Positions 52,482-64,000 of a stretch of 64,000 bases of DNA are shown here, piece by piece. This DNA comes from Chondrus crispus. Lineage: Eukaryota > Rhodophyta > Florideophyceae > Gigartinales > Gigartinaceae. A program made the position numbers and the translations under genes. The notes beneath the pieces were generated by a model. It was not told the origin of the DNA and made no database searches. It saw nothing but the letters and a program-made list of their open reading frames with translations. The number at the start of each line of letters is the position of its first letter. Position 1 is the stretch's first letter. The stretch lies in the NCBI RefSeq assembly GCF_000350225.1, contig NW_005179047.1, forward strand, positions 139,211 through 203,210, given 5' to 3'.

Positions 52482-52904
52482 CTTCGAAGTCAATAGACGC
52501 CATTCTCGAAACACACTTCAATCCGCTGCAGCACTTGTGAACACTCTTACCTCCCGTGTGCATTGCTGCGGAACAATTAGTAAACTCTACCGCTCAAGTT
52601 TCGCTCGCCATAAAGAACTGCCTCCGTTTAGTCGGGCCGCAGCGCCCTCCGAAGAAAGTGCTGCGTACCACTGGTGCGTGGTGCGAGGCCATTCCCCGGG
52701 CAACATATTCGCCGGATTCTTTGACCCGTTGGTCACGTGTCGCAGGAAGTCCCTCAACAAGGGTATTGAGCCGTCAAAATCGTCGTATTTGGCGTGATTT
52801 GGGGGGTTGGCTAAAGCATTCTAACTTGAACAAGCGTAGAGTGAGTCCTTTCGAAAGTGCGAAGCTACCGCGAACGTGGACAGGATTATCGCTGGGTACC
52901 TTAA

Positions 52905-54061
52905 ATGGCAGATAGCGCAAGTCAGACGAGCAACGTTACTGTACCAAGTGTGGAAGAAATCAGTACAGGATTTGAAAAGCTGGTCGGGGGATTTGAAGAG
53001 CAACACGCATTTATTGACGCCATGAAACATGTGCACAGTGAAGGATACACCTCATCTTCCGCCGCTCGAGAATCTGTCGTTGAGTTATTCCCACCAGAGA
53101 CTTTGCTGCATCATTCCTGCTTGAAGTCACCATTGCTGTACATGAATTTGCTCAGCATTCTCAACCGCAACGGTATCAGAGTTGCACGACGCCAGGGACT
53201 AGCCGTCTACCAGGAAGTTTCCAGTGCCATTTACGAACATGATGAAAATTTGAGGACTACTGCGAACCAGATTATGTCCGAGTGGCGCCATAGCCACTCA
53301 GGAGCTGCCTCTATTGCCACTGCCGCGCACGACGCCTCCCCCGGAGACCGTTAAACAATTTGTACTGAGAAACACACGTTAAATCGTGTTGCTGCTCTTG
53401 GTATACTCTACCACGAAGTGGCACGTCTCAACCAACAATTTCTGAAAGAAAAGAGAGGAGAGCCTTTCAAAGTTCAGACGTTAATGAGAATTGTGGAGAA
53501 GTACGAATGGTCTCGACATTCAGAGGAATAGTCATGAGAGATGCAATTTCGTATGATGAGCTTTACACGAAATTGTCAGCCTCTCTGGTCGTCTGGGAAA
53601 GAGAAGTCAGTCGCACAGGTCAGAATCCAGATGCTGACGACACCAGAGATAGAAAAATCGGCATCTCGTTTATCGGGTATGGCTCTCAGTACGCTTATCG
53701 TCGAAGCTCGACACTACGAGGGAGACCTTCGACATCTTACCGCTCGCCCTCAACACGTTTTCGATCCTCTAGTGGCAACCGGAGAGAGAATGTACGGTGT
53801 TTCAAGTGCAAAAAGCTTTGTCACGACCGTAATGAATGCAAAGAGAACGGAAATTCATCTCTAAAAGATTTCGTGAGAAGCCGAATCGAAGAGGTGGGAG
53901 GAGACCCGAATGAAGCAGCAGCACGCGTGCTATTTGAGATGGTGACGGATGAAGACCGCTTTGAGGAACAGCAAGTCCCAAGTCCGGACGACGCGACTAC
54001 AGCGAGCAACACCTTTGAGGCCTTGGCAGTGAGCGAAGAGACAACTTCGGAAGAGCAATAA
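52905..54061 (+). pseudogene. copia-3 gag, broken
   Basis: The first frame (52905-53354, MADSASQTSNVTVPS) is helical and unrecognised except by position. A second frame (53507-54061) carries a classical zinc knuckle, CFKCKKLCHDRNEC, fitting CX2CX4HX4C, preceded by a Ser/Arg-rich stretch and followed by an acidic tail. A frameshift separates the two frames. Nucleocapsid function is inferred from the knuckle. Confidence 0.75.
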
Positions 54062-54269
54062 GACGGTATGCGTGAGGGTTTGACAAACCACGAAAGCCAG
54101 AATCCGGAAGGCGTGGTTTTTCTGCAAGCGGACAAACAGTAACTGGGCAGACTGTTTTTCCGATAACGCCGAAAGAGCTATTGATTCTATACACACCCTC
54201 CCCATCTCAACAGATTGTGTATATCTTGCCAACTAAAATACTCAGTCGAGTTTTGTAGGCGCTAAGTCA

Positions 54270-57200
54270 GTGAAGCCCCCCGAGAGTCAAGCCGTACCAG
54301 AAGTGTTCAAAGGTAGTGTTCTGGACACTGGCGCACAGCGATCAGTGATTGGAAAACACCAAGCAGACGAGTACTCCAAGCACTACCGGTTCCAGGCTCT
54401 ACTCACTACTCGCAAAGCTCGCTTCAAGATTATTGACCAAACATGCCCTTCCCTCGGTGTCATGACAGTATTCTTTCCAACGCCTAGAGGTCTGCGAAAG
54501 ATCGAAGCTCATGTTGTCAACGCGGTACTTCCCCTTCCAATAGGTCTTTGCATACTTGAAAAGTATGGATGGAATGTACTTACCGTTCAAAACCAACTGC
54601 AATCTGTAACGGAAAACTGGGTCATGGACCTTGTGGTACAAGATGGATATGTTTATGCTCCCTGGGATGAGACTTTTGAGACGCTCTTTTCAAGAGAGCA
54701 ACAGACAAACTTGCACCTCCATTTTATGCATCCATCAACTGACAAGCTGTACAACCTCCTCAAAAAGGCACGTCCAGATTCTATGAGCAAGAGCACGAAA
54801 GAAATTTTGGCAGACATCTCATGCTCCTGCCATGCTTGTCAAATTTACTTAACCAAACCGATTACCTTCCAAGTACGGTTCCCAGATGACGTCGTGTTTA
54901 ACAAGGAGATTCGGATCGACTTGTTCTTTCTAGACCAATCTCCAGCCTTGAGCATCGTGTATGTGGGTACAAACTTTGCAACAGCGCGATTTTTACATCA
55001 TGAGGATACTGCAACTATTTGGAATACTTTCTTGTATTCATGGGTATGTATGTACGCTGGGTTCCCATCTGCTATGCTTACTGATCAAGGTTCGGTTTTC
55101 GTGTCCAATGAGTGAGAGGACAAATGCAAAAACGCATCGATTGTTCTGAGACACACTGGAACGGAGTGACATAATTCTCTAGAATTTGGAGAGACATATC
55201 ACGCCTCGATCAGAAGAGTTTTCAATAAGGTCTCTGTCAGTTACCCGTCCGAACCTCGCGAGCTGAGATTGGTACTATCTGTGAAGGCACTGAACGACAC
55301 CGCTGGTCCACAGGGGTTAGTGCCCTCTCTGTTAGTATTTGGAACGATTCCGAACATACCTGGGCAGAAATCGCCGGGTGAGGGACACAACACATGCATG
55401 AACATGATGCAGATAGCACGGGATGAGTATGAAACTATTCTCGCGCAGAATCGAGTACAACACGCTTTGAAGAAGAAAGTACCACCGTCTGCACATTTCA
55501 GATTTACGCCAGGTCAACCAGTGTATGTTTCTCGCGAGAAGCCGATTCGAAAATGGACAGGACCACATAAGTTGATATCGGCTGTTGCGAAGAAAATGGT
55601 TGACGTCGGTGACCGTACAGGACTTCGATCCTTCAATTTGGCGCAAGAGAAACCAGCGAAGTTACCGTCTATTTCGTCACTTATTTCGCCTTCCGCGCAG
55701 ACACCCAAACCATTCGAGTTTGAGCATCAGAAGCCAAAGCAACAAGCAGCACCACATCATCCTATTCCTCCGATATCTGAGTTGCAGGGAAGAGCTGCTG
55801 TAAGCCGGCCCTTCTTCCCGGAAGTTATATCACCAAAAGATCCTACGACTGGCCAGTTTGGTGAAGCAAAAAGGAAGGAGCTTGAGGGTTTAATCAAAAG
55901 AGGAACCTTCAAGCTAGTCTTACGTGAAGAAATCGGCCCAAATCCAAACATTGTACCTTCTCGTTTTGTCCTTACTATCAAACGCAAAGAAAATGGGAAC
56001 GAGATATTCAAGGCACGGTTCGTTCTTGGAGGTCATCGTGATTGAGACAAAAGAAGAATTGCGCACAACGCCAATACCCTTAAGCAGTCATCGATTCGTA
56101 TCATGCTCGCATTAGCCTCTATCTTGGGATTTGATATGTGGGCAACAGATATCAATCAGGCATACTTACAGTCTGCCTCTGAATTGAAAAGGGAAATATT
56201 TGTAGGACCAGACGTATTAGAGCTCTCACCAGATCATCTTCTACGAGCAGTGAAACCTCTCTACGGCCTTACAGATGCAGGGGATTACTAGGGTGAAACG
56301 CTAACTGACCATCACAAAAAGCAGCTTGATATGAAACAGGCTGAGGGCGACTTCTCGCTCTTCTATAAGCGGTTAGCAAAAAGGCTCATTGATGTTTCTG
56401 GATCATATGTTGACGATATCATACGGGTCGGAGTGGATGAATTCAGAAGAGATTCAAGTGCCGTCATAAGTCGCGCATTTGACACCCAACCATCTGAAGA
56501 TACTCCGTTCGTTTTTACTGGTCTTGAGATAACCAAAATGACGTGAGTCATTCCCTTGGCCAGAAGGGTTACATATCGGGCATAAAGCTCCTACGTCTAG
56601 ATTCGTCATTTGATGAATATCGCTCTATGAGGGCCAAACTGGCATGGGGTGTCCATTCCAGAACGGATATAGATTGTGCAGTGTCAATGGCAGCACAAGC
56701 TACTGAAAAGACACTCGGACATGTAAAGCATGAAGCTCGTCAACAAGATTATCAAATATATTCAAAACACAATTTCAATCCGCATGAAATACCCTCAATT
56801 GGTCCTAACCTCGCTATACTTCACCGTACACTCAGATTCTTCGTTCAACAACAACAACGACAACTCAAGCCAATTGGGATATATTATTGTTTTGATGAAT
56901 AAGCATCATCGTGGGTCTGTTATTCACTTTTCTTCTCACAAATCACGTCGAGTTACCAGATCCGGTATGGCTGCAGAAACTCTTGCATTTGTTGAGGGAT
57001 TCGATAATGCATACATTTTACGACATGATTTGCAACGTATGCTCGGTCGAGAGATACCTTTGCTAACGCTTACTGATTCAAAGGCGCTGTTCGATGTCAT
57101 CACAGGGTCCAAGTACACGACTGAGAAGAGATTAATGGTGGATTTTGCCGCTATTCGAGAGGCATACAATGAACGTACGATTTCCAATATCGGACTCATT

Positions 57201-57272
57201 CGTATCGAACACAACCCGGCTGATGGGTTGACAAAGATTAGCCAGAACGCGGCTTTGCAAATGTTGCTGTAA
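54270..57272 (+). pseudogene. copia-3 pol (protease, integrase, RT, RNase H), broken
   Basis: Protease: VLDTGAQRSVIG. Integrase: an HHCC zinc region (HLHFMHPSTDKLY, then CSCHACQIY), RIDLFFLD and LTDQGSVFVSNE, then stops at 55113 and near 55176; its C-terminus (55269 onwards) has KWTGPHKLISAV, resembling a GPY/F module. [20 protein letters not shown], then [13 protein letters not shown] followed by TAG where Trp is expected, and SYVDDIIRVG. A frameshift at 56543 leads to RNase H (GMAAETLAFVEG, then LTDSKALFDVI, then HNPADGLTK). At least five lesions make it inactive. Confidence 0.88.
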
Positions 57273-57368
57273 ACCAACACACTACAACATCCAATCGAGC
57301 AATACGTCATCAATATTTGGCAACAACACTCGAAACACAGATTGATTTCGGACTTCCAAAGAGGGAAA

Positions 57369-57748
57369 AGATGGATATGAGGGCATATCCGCTAGGTCAA
57401 GTCACTCCAACAATCTGATCAAGGACAAAACCTCATGGTTTTTATATGCTTGCATTTTATTGGGTATCGTAAGTTGCGAATTTAGAACGCAACAGTATTT
57501 TTCACTGCATATACATAGTTGAAGTCGGGAGTAAAATTGCGAGTGCGAAGACGGGAACAACCGTCTACAATCGAAACTGAGTGTGTCGATTACAAGCCTG
57601 ACTGAACAGAACTGCAGCTGCCTAAATATTTCAGCTCTAACGCCCTTTGTCTGTCTCAACAAGACTGAGCTGACACAAAGGGAACCTGGAGGAGATTATT
57701 TGACAAAATTTGGAAAATTCACAAAAAAAGAATTCGCGTTCTACATCA
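57369..57748 (+). repeat. 3' LTR of copia-3
   Basis: It starts AGATGGATATGAGGGCAT (first base changed from T) and ends GTTCTACATCA, followed by the target copy CTGGA. Confidence 0.9.
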
Positions 57749-58053
57749 CTGGACAGCGTAAAGCTGTGTTGTGCCTCAAGACTACCACCTGGAATGCTCC
57801 ATAAACTCGCATGGGCTTCTGTCTCATGGGATGCACTGCATAGGAGCAGAGCGACAAAAACAGAAGGGAATCAAACTGTCCTCATTAGAAAAAAAGGCTT
57901 TATTTGGGACACTCTTTTTGACGTGAACCTAACTTTTTCCAACCGCCAGCTCCACAAGTGCCAATGATGCCTGCTCGGAACTGACAGAAACTGCCCCAGG
58001 CGACGTCTTGCGTCGCTTCGTCGCTCTCTTGCTCCCCTCTTTCGACACAACCC

Positions 58054-59229
58054 TGTAGTGCAATGTGCCTGGCAGGCCGCGAACACAGTCCGACGGTCAA
58101 ACAAGAAGAAGAAAAACAGCAACAGAAACAACCACTGCCGATGGCACGCGCAACGGAGCGTTCGAGACTCCCTTTCCCCTTGTGTGGGCTTGCGGCCCAC
58201 GGTAGCTCGACTCCGACGGGGGGGTTAAGGAAAGATACCCGGCCCGGGAGGATAATGGTGGTAGAGACTTGTGAAGACTTGAGTGCTCGACGAGTGCGGG
58301 TTGGGCTTGTCTACGAGAATTTAACCGCGGTTCGCTGGGTTGTAAGGCCAATGCTCAACGAGCGTCTTCAGCACCTTGAGTATAATTCAAGGTCTTCGAC
58401 GGGGGCTTGTTCAGCACTACCCGACGGGATCGTAACCGTGTAGCAACGCTACTACCGACGTGTTGCCCGATGGCTAAAAACACCCTCACCAGCGCGATCG
58501 CCATCGCGGTAGGCGGTACCAACTCTGTCTTATACAGTAAGACCTTCGACGGAGGCGTCGTTACGACAGCCTTCCTATGGAACTTGAAACAGTAGCAGCG
58601 CTACACAACGTGTTGCCCGATGGCTAAAACACCTACACCGGATCGGTCGCAACCGACTCCAATGGAACCAACACAATTAAGGGAAAAATAGATGTAGAGA
58701 TAGAAAAGGAAAAAAGGATAAGGAAAAGGAATGGGATCCCGAGCAATAGAGGATGTCGTTTGCAGCGTAGAAGGGAAGCGCGTCGCGTGAACGGAAGCGG
58801 TCTTCGACGAAGGCGAGATCTAACTCCGGCAACTCGGGTTCGATTGGGAAATATAGGGAAAAGGAATGGGACCCCCGAGCGCTGAAGGATGCCGTAGGCT
58901 TAGATAAAAGGGAGCGTCTTGGTAGAGACGGACTTCGACCAAGGCGACATTCAACTCCGCCAACTCGGGTTACCTTTACTGACTTGATGGCCAGTGGGCT
59001 AAGGTATATATCGCCCGGCCGGAGCCACTACAATAGCTCGCGGCGCTAGATCCTAGATCTAATCTAGTGTCAGCAAAATTAATGCTAACAAATTAACTAA
59101 ATAAAATAAAATAATTAAAATCAAAACTGTGCAATTATTCACACGTGTGTCCCCCAACCAGGACTACTTGTCATATCCAATTATTTTCCTTTCTTTCCAC
59201 CCCCCTGTAGAGCCCTATATTGCACTACA
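58054..59229. mobile_element. LTR of family Y, copy Y2 (1176 bp)
   Basis: It shares the 11-bp inverted ends TGTAGTGCAAT/ATTGCACTACA and most internal sequence with Y1 at 1337-2380 in the same orientation. It is 132 bp longer because a diverged unit ending CAACTCGGGTT is duplicated in tandem (about 58725-58970). The flanks AACCC and TATCC do not match, so it may be one LTR of a larger or rearranged element rather than a clean solo LTR. Confidence 0.7.
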
Positions 59230-62200
59230 TATCCCCCTTCTGAGCGCCCTTGCCCAGCGGCCTCCCTCCTTTGTTCAGCAACTTTCTCGCCTCCCTTTCG
59301 ACCGAAGGTCGCCGCACGAGCAAGGGTAAGATGAACCAAACGCTTCCTTCAGGGAACTTCCTTCCGCATCACATCTGACGTTGTCACGTGCGCATCCCCG
59401 TCATGGATCGTTTTCCTGGAGCGGTGAGACATCTTTCCATTCTCTCAAATGCTCATTCAGCCTGCGTCAGTCTCCTGCGAACTCCAGACTTTCCAGAATT
59501 GACAGCCTCGCCACTGCCCAACTCGGGTCTTGCACCAACGCTTTCAATTCATGGATCAGTCCCGCATCTCTCAAAGGTCTAGTCAGGTTACCCTAAAAGT
59601 ATTCCTCGATAATTACTTCATCCTCCGCTCAGAACGCATGTAATAAAAAGTACGTCTTTCCTTCTTCTCGCCGCGCGTGTATCCATTCCTTGTCAATCCT
59701 GAGATACCCTTCCATGCCCCTCCATTGTTCTCAGCACAGGCGCGTCCTGCTTACACAAATTCCACTACGAATCGTGAGGCGTGATTCCAGCGGTTTTTTT
59801 GTGCCTCATTTTCCTACTAAGTAGGGAATTCTTCCCGTCTCCATCGACCTCCTTTTCCCTACAAACAGGCCTTGATGTTTGTGAAGAGGGGAATTTAATT
59901 TTCCCTCACCTCGCGTCATCCTCCAGCGCACCGTCTCTTCGCCTACTCTCCTTTCCTCTTTGTCGTGCCGTTTTTTCATCTCAGCGAGTGACTCGATCCG
60001 TTGAGCTTGAGCTTGGCTGTCCTGTGTGCATCCGTGCTTCTGCACGGATCGAAGTGGGTGTGAAGCTCTTGGTCCTCAGGTCTTCGCGCCACTATCAATT
60101 TGTCCAAATGAGAGGTACTCTCAGTAATTGCACATGGTCTCTCAGACGTCATCGCCGACGTTCGTCGCGTTTTCGGATCCAAAGGATCAACTCTCATCAT
60201 CATGCATCCCTTTCGTCCGTTGGAATCGTTCCTCTGGTACGTCAACACTCGGCCTGGAGAGTCCTGGCTCCACATCGTCCTGCATAAGGAACAGCATCTT
60301 CAATCACCACCTCGACCGCACTAAAAACCCAAAATACGCTTGCACACGTTGCCACGTGTGTCTACTTGGTCGCGAAAATTCGTCTTCCGATCGCGCATGT
60401 CAGCGGCGCTTCGCTGCGGAGTCAAAGACGGTTTCCGCCCTTCGGCCATCTGTCTACGCCGTATGGCCAGTTCATGTCTCGCGAAGGATCCCTTCATCAT
60501 ATTCCTCGGGTCCGGTACGTCGGTAGATTCCCCCATGGCTTCTCGTACTGCGGCATTTTTCTTGACCCCATGAGTCTTCGTCGGTGTTTTCCGCAAGCCG
60601 GAACTACTTCATGCGCTTTCCCAGTGCTTGAGCAGCATAGTACCGACCACCGCATCCTGCCTCCTTCGTCTCCAAATTCCTCGCCTTACCGTTCCAACCT
60701 TTTTCTTCCTCTTCCTCGCAGTGTACGCTTCCCGAAATCCTCCTCTTCCTGTGGCCCGGCATGCTCATTTCCGAGTTCCCCCTCTGATTACCATTATCGT
60801 CCCTTCGATCCCGGGGTCACACACCTCTGTCTTCCTTCTACATCCTCTTAATTGCAGTGCAAGTCTCCCCTTTTCCTCTTCTTCATGTAGCTTTCTTGGT
60901 GCGCCCCCGTCACTGCGGTCGCATCTCATCATCTGTCCATCTCTTCTTTTTTTCCAAATTCCTCCTCCTTACCGCAATTTCCTCCTCTTTCTCGCACATT
61001 CTCCTCCTCCCATCCTCCATGTACGCCTCCCTCTTCTCCTCTTCAATTTGTACAATTTCCATCCTCCTATCACGGCGTGCGTCTCCCATTTTCCTCCTCT
61101 TCTCCTTGTACACCCGTTGTGTATTTTTTTCTCTTTCCTTCCTCCACTGTAGTCAAGGGCGGGAATGCTTGGTTGACCTTCATGACGACCCTGTGTATTG
61201 ATCTGTAGTGAGACCCGATTAATTGATCTCTTTCTGACGTGGTGTCGAGACTTTGACCTGTTCGGTCACACCCCTACGACGTTGAACCTCCTACCCCTGC
61301 TTCTTCATTGGGGCTTCGGCAACTCACGGCTCATCACGGGTGCACCGTCGCCGCTCACCTTCTCTCCTCTTTCGCCCCGCTTGTCCGAGCGAACAGGTGT
61401 TCAGTTGTCTTTCTCTCTTTTCCTTCCCTCCTCTTTTCTAGCAAGTTTTACGCCCCCTCGATCCTCCTCGACAGCTCCGATACATCACCACTCTGCTCGA
61501 GTTAGGCCATGTCTGGTCCGTCTCGGGGACGCCTTTATCGAAGGGCTCGCTCGATTCCTCGATAGGGGACTTGTCTTCTCATGTGTCGTTGGACCGGCGC
61601 TTGGTCGCTTACATCCTATCCCGTCCTCCTCGACTTCCGTCACTCTAGGTCTGCGCCTTACCCTTCAAAAAATATATCGTTGAGGGTTCTGGAGCGTGAT
61701 CGAGGTTCAATTCCCTTCTTGGCGATGCGTCCGGTACGAATGACGAGGTACCTGCCTCGCTTTTTGGTGTCCTGCAGACTCCTTTCCTTTCCGTGGGATG
61801 GTCCCCTTGCACTGTCCCTGGGGGAAATAAAATATGGTCCACGTAATACTTGCGACGTTGTCCTTCTACCCTCGCCACGACGTCACTGTAGACGCCCGTT
61901 TCGACGTTCCATTTCATTGTCGTCGAGGTATTGTCCTCCTTGTGTAGATGGTTTGATGAATCGTGCGCGAGAGCTCCTCAGACTGCAATTCTATCAGCGT
62001 GCCGACGGCCTTCAATTCTCTTGCTGTCCGAATTTGCCGACGCATACATTATGTTGGGACCTAGATCCCCTTTTCTTAGGTTTCGCAATTTGATCACCTT
62101 GCGTAACAACGATCGGAAACGGTGCCGATCCTCGGCTTGGGGACGTCGTCGCGCGTCAAGCTCCACCGGGTTGAAGTATCTCGCACGAAATTGACACGTG

Positions 62201-63550
62201 GACAAGTGTCCTAATTTGTTCTGATCCCGTTGCCGAAATTCAGGCGAAATAGGCATTCTCTTCGTTATTTTTCTGGCGTGGGGCCCTATAGTTGAGGAAA
62301 ATTTCAACCTCCTTTTCTTCCTTGCCTTAGTTCTGAGGGGATGGGTTTCTCCGCCCGGGCTCGATTCGAAGTGTCCTTTACCTCTCCCCGGCACGGACGC
62401 AAGTTGTCTCTCCTCATTCCTGCTCTCAGCGCACTGTAGTTCGCCCATGTCGGCTCTTACTCATCACCGACGGTGAACCACAAGACAATGCGGTGGACTG
62501 GCTGGACCTCTTCTGTCTGTCCCATATGGCTCTCGTCGAGGGGCGGGGTCGTTTCCCCGATGGTAAGGAAATGAGCTGGGTGCTCGATTTTCTCCCCAAC
62601 TTCCCCTACGACTTCCACAAAAAAATCATGTCCCTGTCGAGTGCCAGGAGACACCTGCGTCGTCTGCGTCGCGTTGGCGTTCTCGCATAATATTATGACA
62701 GAACATCCCTTCCAATGCGTTCTGCCCTTCAGGGCTCCCAGCGGAACCGGGAGTGTCTCACCCTTCATCCGTCTTCCTCTCAATACGTGTCGTGGGACTG
62801 GGCTCGAAGAGTCCCTGAGTCTCTTACCCCCTGGGCTCGAAAGTTATCCCTTCTGCCAATCTGGCTCAATCCTCCATGCGCTCCGAAAAGAAAAAGTGTC
62901 GTCGTTGTTCCTGGGGGGAGGTTCTTGGACTTATCTAAACCCATACACTGAAGTTCCCTCAACTTGTGCCTCATAAAGGCTATGTTTGGAGGGCTCAACG
63001 CTCTTGATAGGGTCGGCCTTCCCCGGCCGCGACGATTATGCGGAGCTGAAATAATTCTCGATGAGGCCTCCTTGAGGATCGTAGGAAATCTCCCTGGGTA
63101 CATTCCAATGCAGACGACGTCCTCATTAGCTGACATCGATTCGATGCACACGACAGTCGCGTTTCCTTCCCGCATAGTTCCCTCGTTCGAATTGCTGCGA
63201 TACGTTCACAGCTCTCAACAGTATTTAGCAAGCTGTCGTCGGTTACGTTCCAACATTGCAAAATGCTGTCTCTCTCCCCTGAGATCGTCCCTTGGGTTTC
63301 AATCCATTTCGCACCGGTGATGAGATCTTGCTGGACTTCATCACTACCGTGCGCGTCCGGCTCTTCGCGCTCCACCTCGCCGCGTCATCGACATTCCCCT
63401 TCCTCGCTGATCACCCCTGTCTTCGCTTCCTTCGGAAGTGTCCTCCCGCTTTTGGCGATGCCACTGTATGTCATCCATGTCAAACCCCAATTCCAATTCT
63501 TCTCCCGGTCGTGGGCTCCGTTGTTCCTTTTCGTCATCATCCCCATTCGG
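59230..63550. other. 4.3 kb without a recognised gene, pyrimidine-rich plus strand
   Basis: Lying between Y2 and the X2 LTR, this could be the interior of a decayed Y element or of another transposon. Many overlapping frames of 80-175 codons occur on both strands without RT, RNase H, integrase or transposase motifs that I can name. The plus strand is strongly CT-rich from 60600 to 61150. One stretch near 62460-62690 (LLLITDGEPQDNAVDWLDLF) looks more protein-like than its surroundings, but I cannot place it. Confidence 0.4.
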
Positions 63551-64000
63551 TGTAGCATAACCCCCCCCCCTGGGGCTTTAGATTAGATTAGATCAAGAAC
63601 TAGATCAGCTACTGTAGAGCGTCGAGCTCTACAGTACAACTGCGCGTGTCCACGTGTACACCACGGGGACAGGGGACACGCGCATACACGTGCACACGTG
63701 TACAGCGCGCGAACGAAGCGCGTACGCACCACGAGTAATACGTGTACTGTCAGCCTCGACATAGCTGACAGTATTACAGTGCAGGCCGACCTGCACTACA
63801 GTAGCCCACTACAGTACCACGGTACTGTAGTGTTATGATAGAGTGTTTTGTATATTAAATATGGAGCGGACCGACGGCGGCGGAAGGGGGCAAGCACGGG
63901 CTTGTCCTCAACCGACCGCCAAGGTCAGTCCACCCAGCTTATTCTAAACGTCGCCTTCGCTCTTCGCGCGCGTTTAGTCGGAGCCGAGCCGGAGTGGACG
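63551..64000 (+). mobile_element. LTR of family X, copy X2, truncated by window end
   Basis: It begins TGTAGCATAACCCCC and follows the X1 LTR in inverse orientation, including GACGGCGGCGGAAG near 63874, GCTTGTCC near 63899, CTTATTCTA near 63939 and AGCCGAGC near 63981. About 450 of an expected 586 bp are present. No purine tract precedes it, so it is more likely a 5' or solo LTR than a 3' LTR. It is rich in CTACAGTA and ACGTGTAC words. Confidence 0.65.

Larger units (their letters stand above)
52101..57748 (+). mobile_element. Ty1/copia retrotransposon copia-3, both LTRs present
   Basis: LTRs of 381 bp (52101-52481) and 380 bp (57369-57748) flank an interior with gag, protease, integrase, RT and RNase H in copia order. 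The target duplication CTGGA is at 52096-52100 and 57749-57753. A purine tract AAGAGGGAAA precedes the 3' LTR. The pol sequence is not close to copia-1 and copia-2, so it is a separate lineage. All frames are broken. No clear primer-binding site could be named behind the 5' LTR. Confidence 0.93.

Noticed and set aside
2640-57272. Reassignment of TGA to Trp, because TGA stands at Trp positions in several elements
   Set aside because: Host genes such as beta-tubulin and Dicer use TGG for Trp and have no in-frame TGA; the stops occur only in decayed transposons.

Overview
The window reads as nuclear DNA of a red alga, most likely an intron-poor mesophilic unicellular one of the Porphyridium type. 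The best evidence is a gene for a phycobilisome linker with an N-terminal extension that looks like a red-algal plastid transit peptide (17225-18307). Supporting it are mostly intron-less eukaryotic genes, a divergent beta-tubulin, a plastid-type NSI/SNAT acetyltransferase, and algal Ty1/copia elements. The species is an inference; no rRNA or tRNA gene was found.

Layout. 1-5057 is transposon wreckage: the 5' part of an LTR element (family X, minus strand) whose LTR is split by a solo LTR of a second family (Y), then a truncated copia relic and a PIF/Harbinger-type MITE. 8874-21664 is a gene island: a triple-KH RNA-binding protein (with an assembly gap), an S1-domain protein probably of the mitochondrial ribosome, a three-exon plastid GNAT, a GNAT-Nudix fusion, the phycobilisome linker, splicing factor YJU2 and beta-tubulin. 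23954-31641 holds a decayed copia element (copia-2), itself hit by a solo LTR, followed directly by a pogo-like element. 31722-35419 carries four copies of one MITE-like family. 35643-47457 is a second gene island: a full-length Dicer, an organelle-type low-molecular-weight tyrosine phosphatase, a SANT/Myb-like protein and a G-patch/Tudor-like protein. 48647-64000 is transposon-rich again: a Tc1 element with IR/DR ends, a broken DDE_Tnp_4 transposase, a copia element with both LTRs (copia-3), a second Y LTR, 4.3 kb that I cannot assign, and the start of a second X LTR.

Four insertions are proved by matching 5-bp target duplications read here: TTGAC around Y1, GATAG around copia-2, CATCC around the solo LTR in copia-2, and CTGGA around copia-3. 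TA duplications flank the Tc1, pogo-like and two MITE elements, and TAA flanks the Harbinger-type MITE. All recognisable transposon reading frames are broken.

The most interesting theme is RNA silencing next to repeats. A Dicer with helicase, DUF283, PAZ-like, two RNase III and dsRNA-binding regions, plus an unusual 225-residue acidic and serine-rich insertion in the helicase, sits beside an array of inverted repeats. Two hairpins with 18-19 bp stems lie elsewhere in the window. I did not find a gene cluster that is clearly a new multi-gene system.
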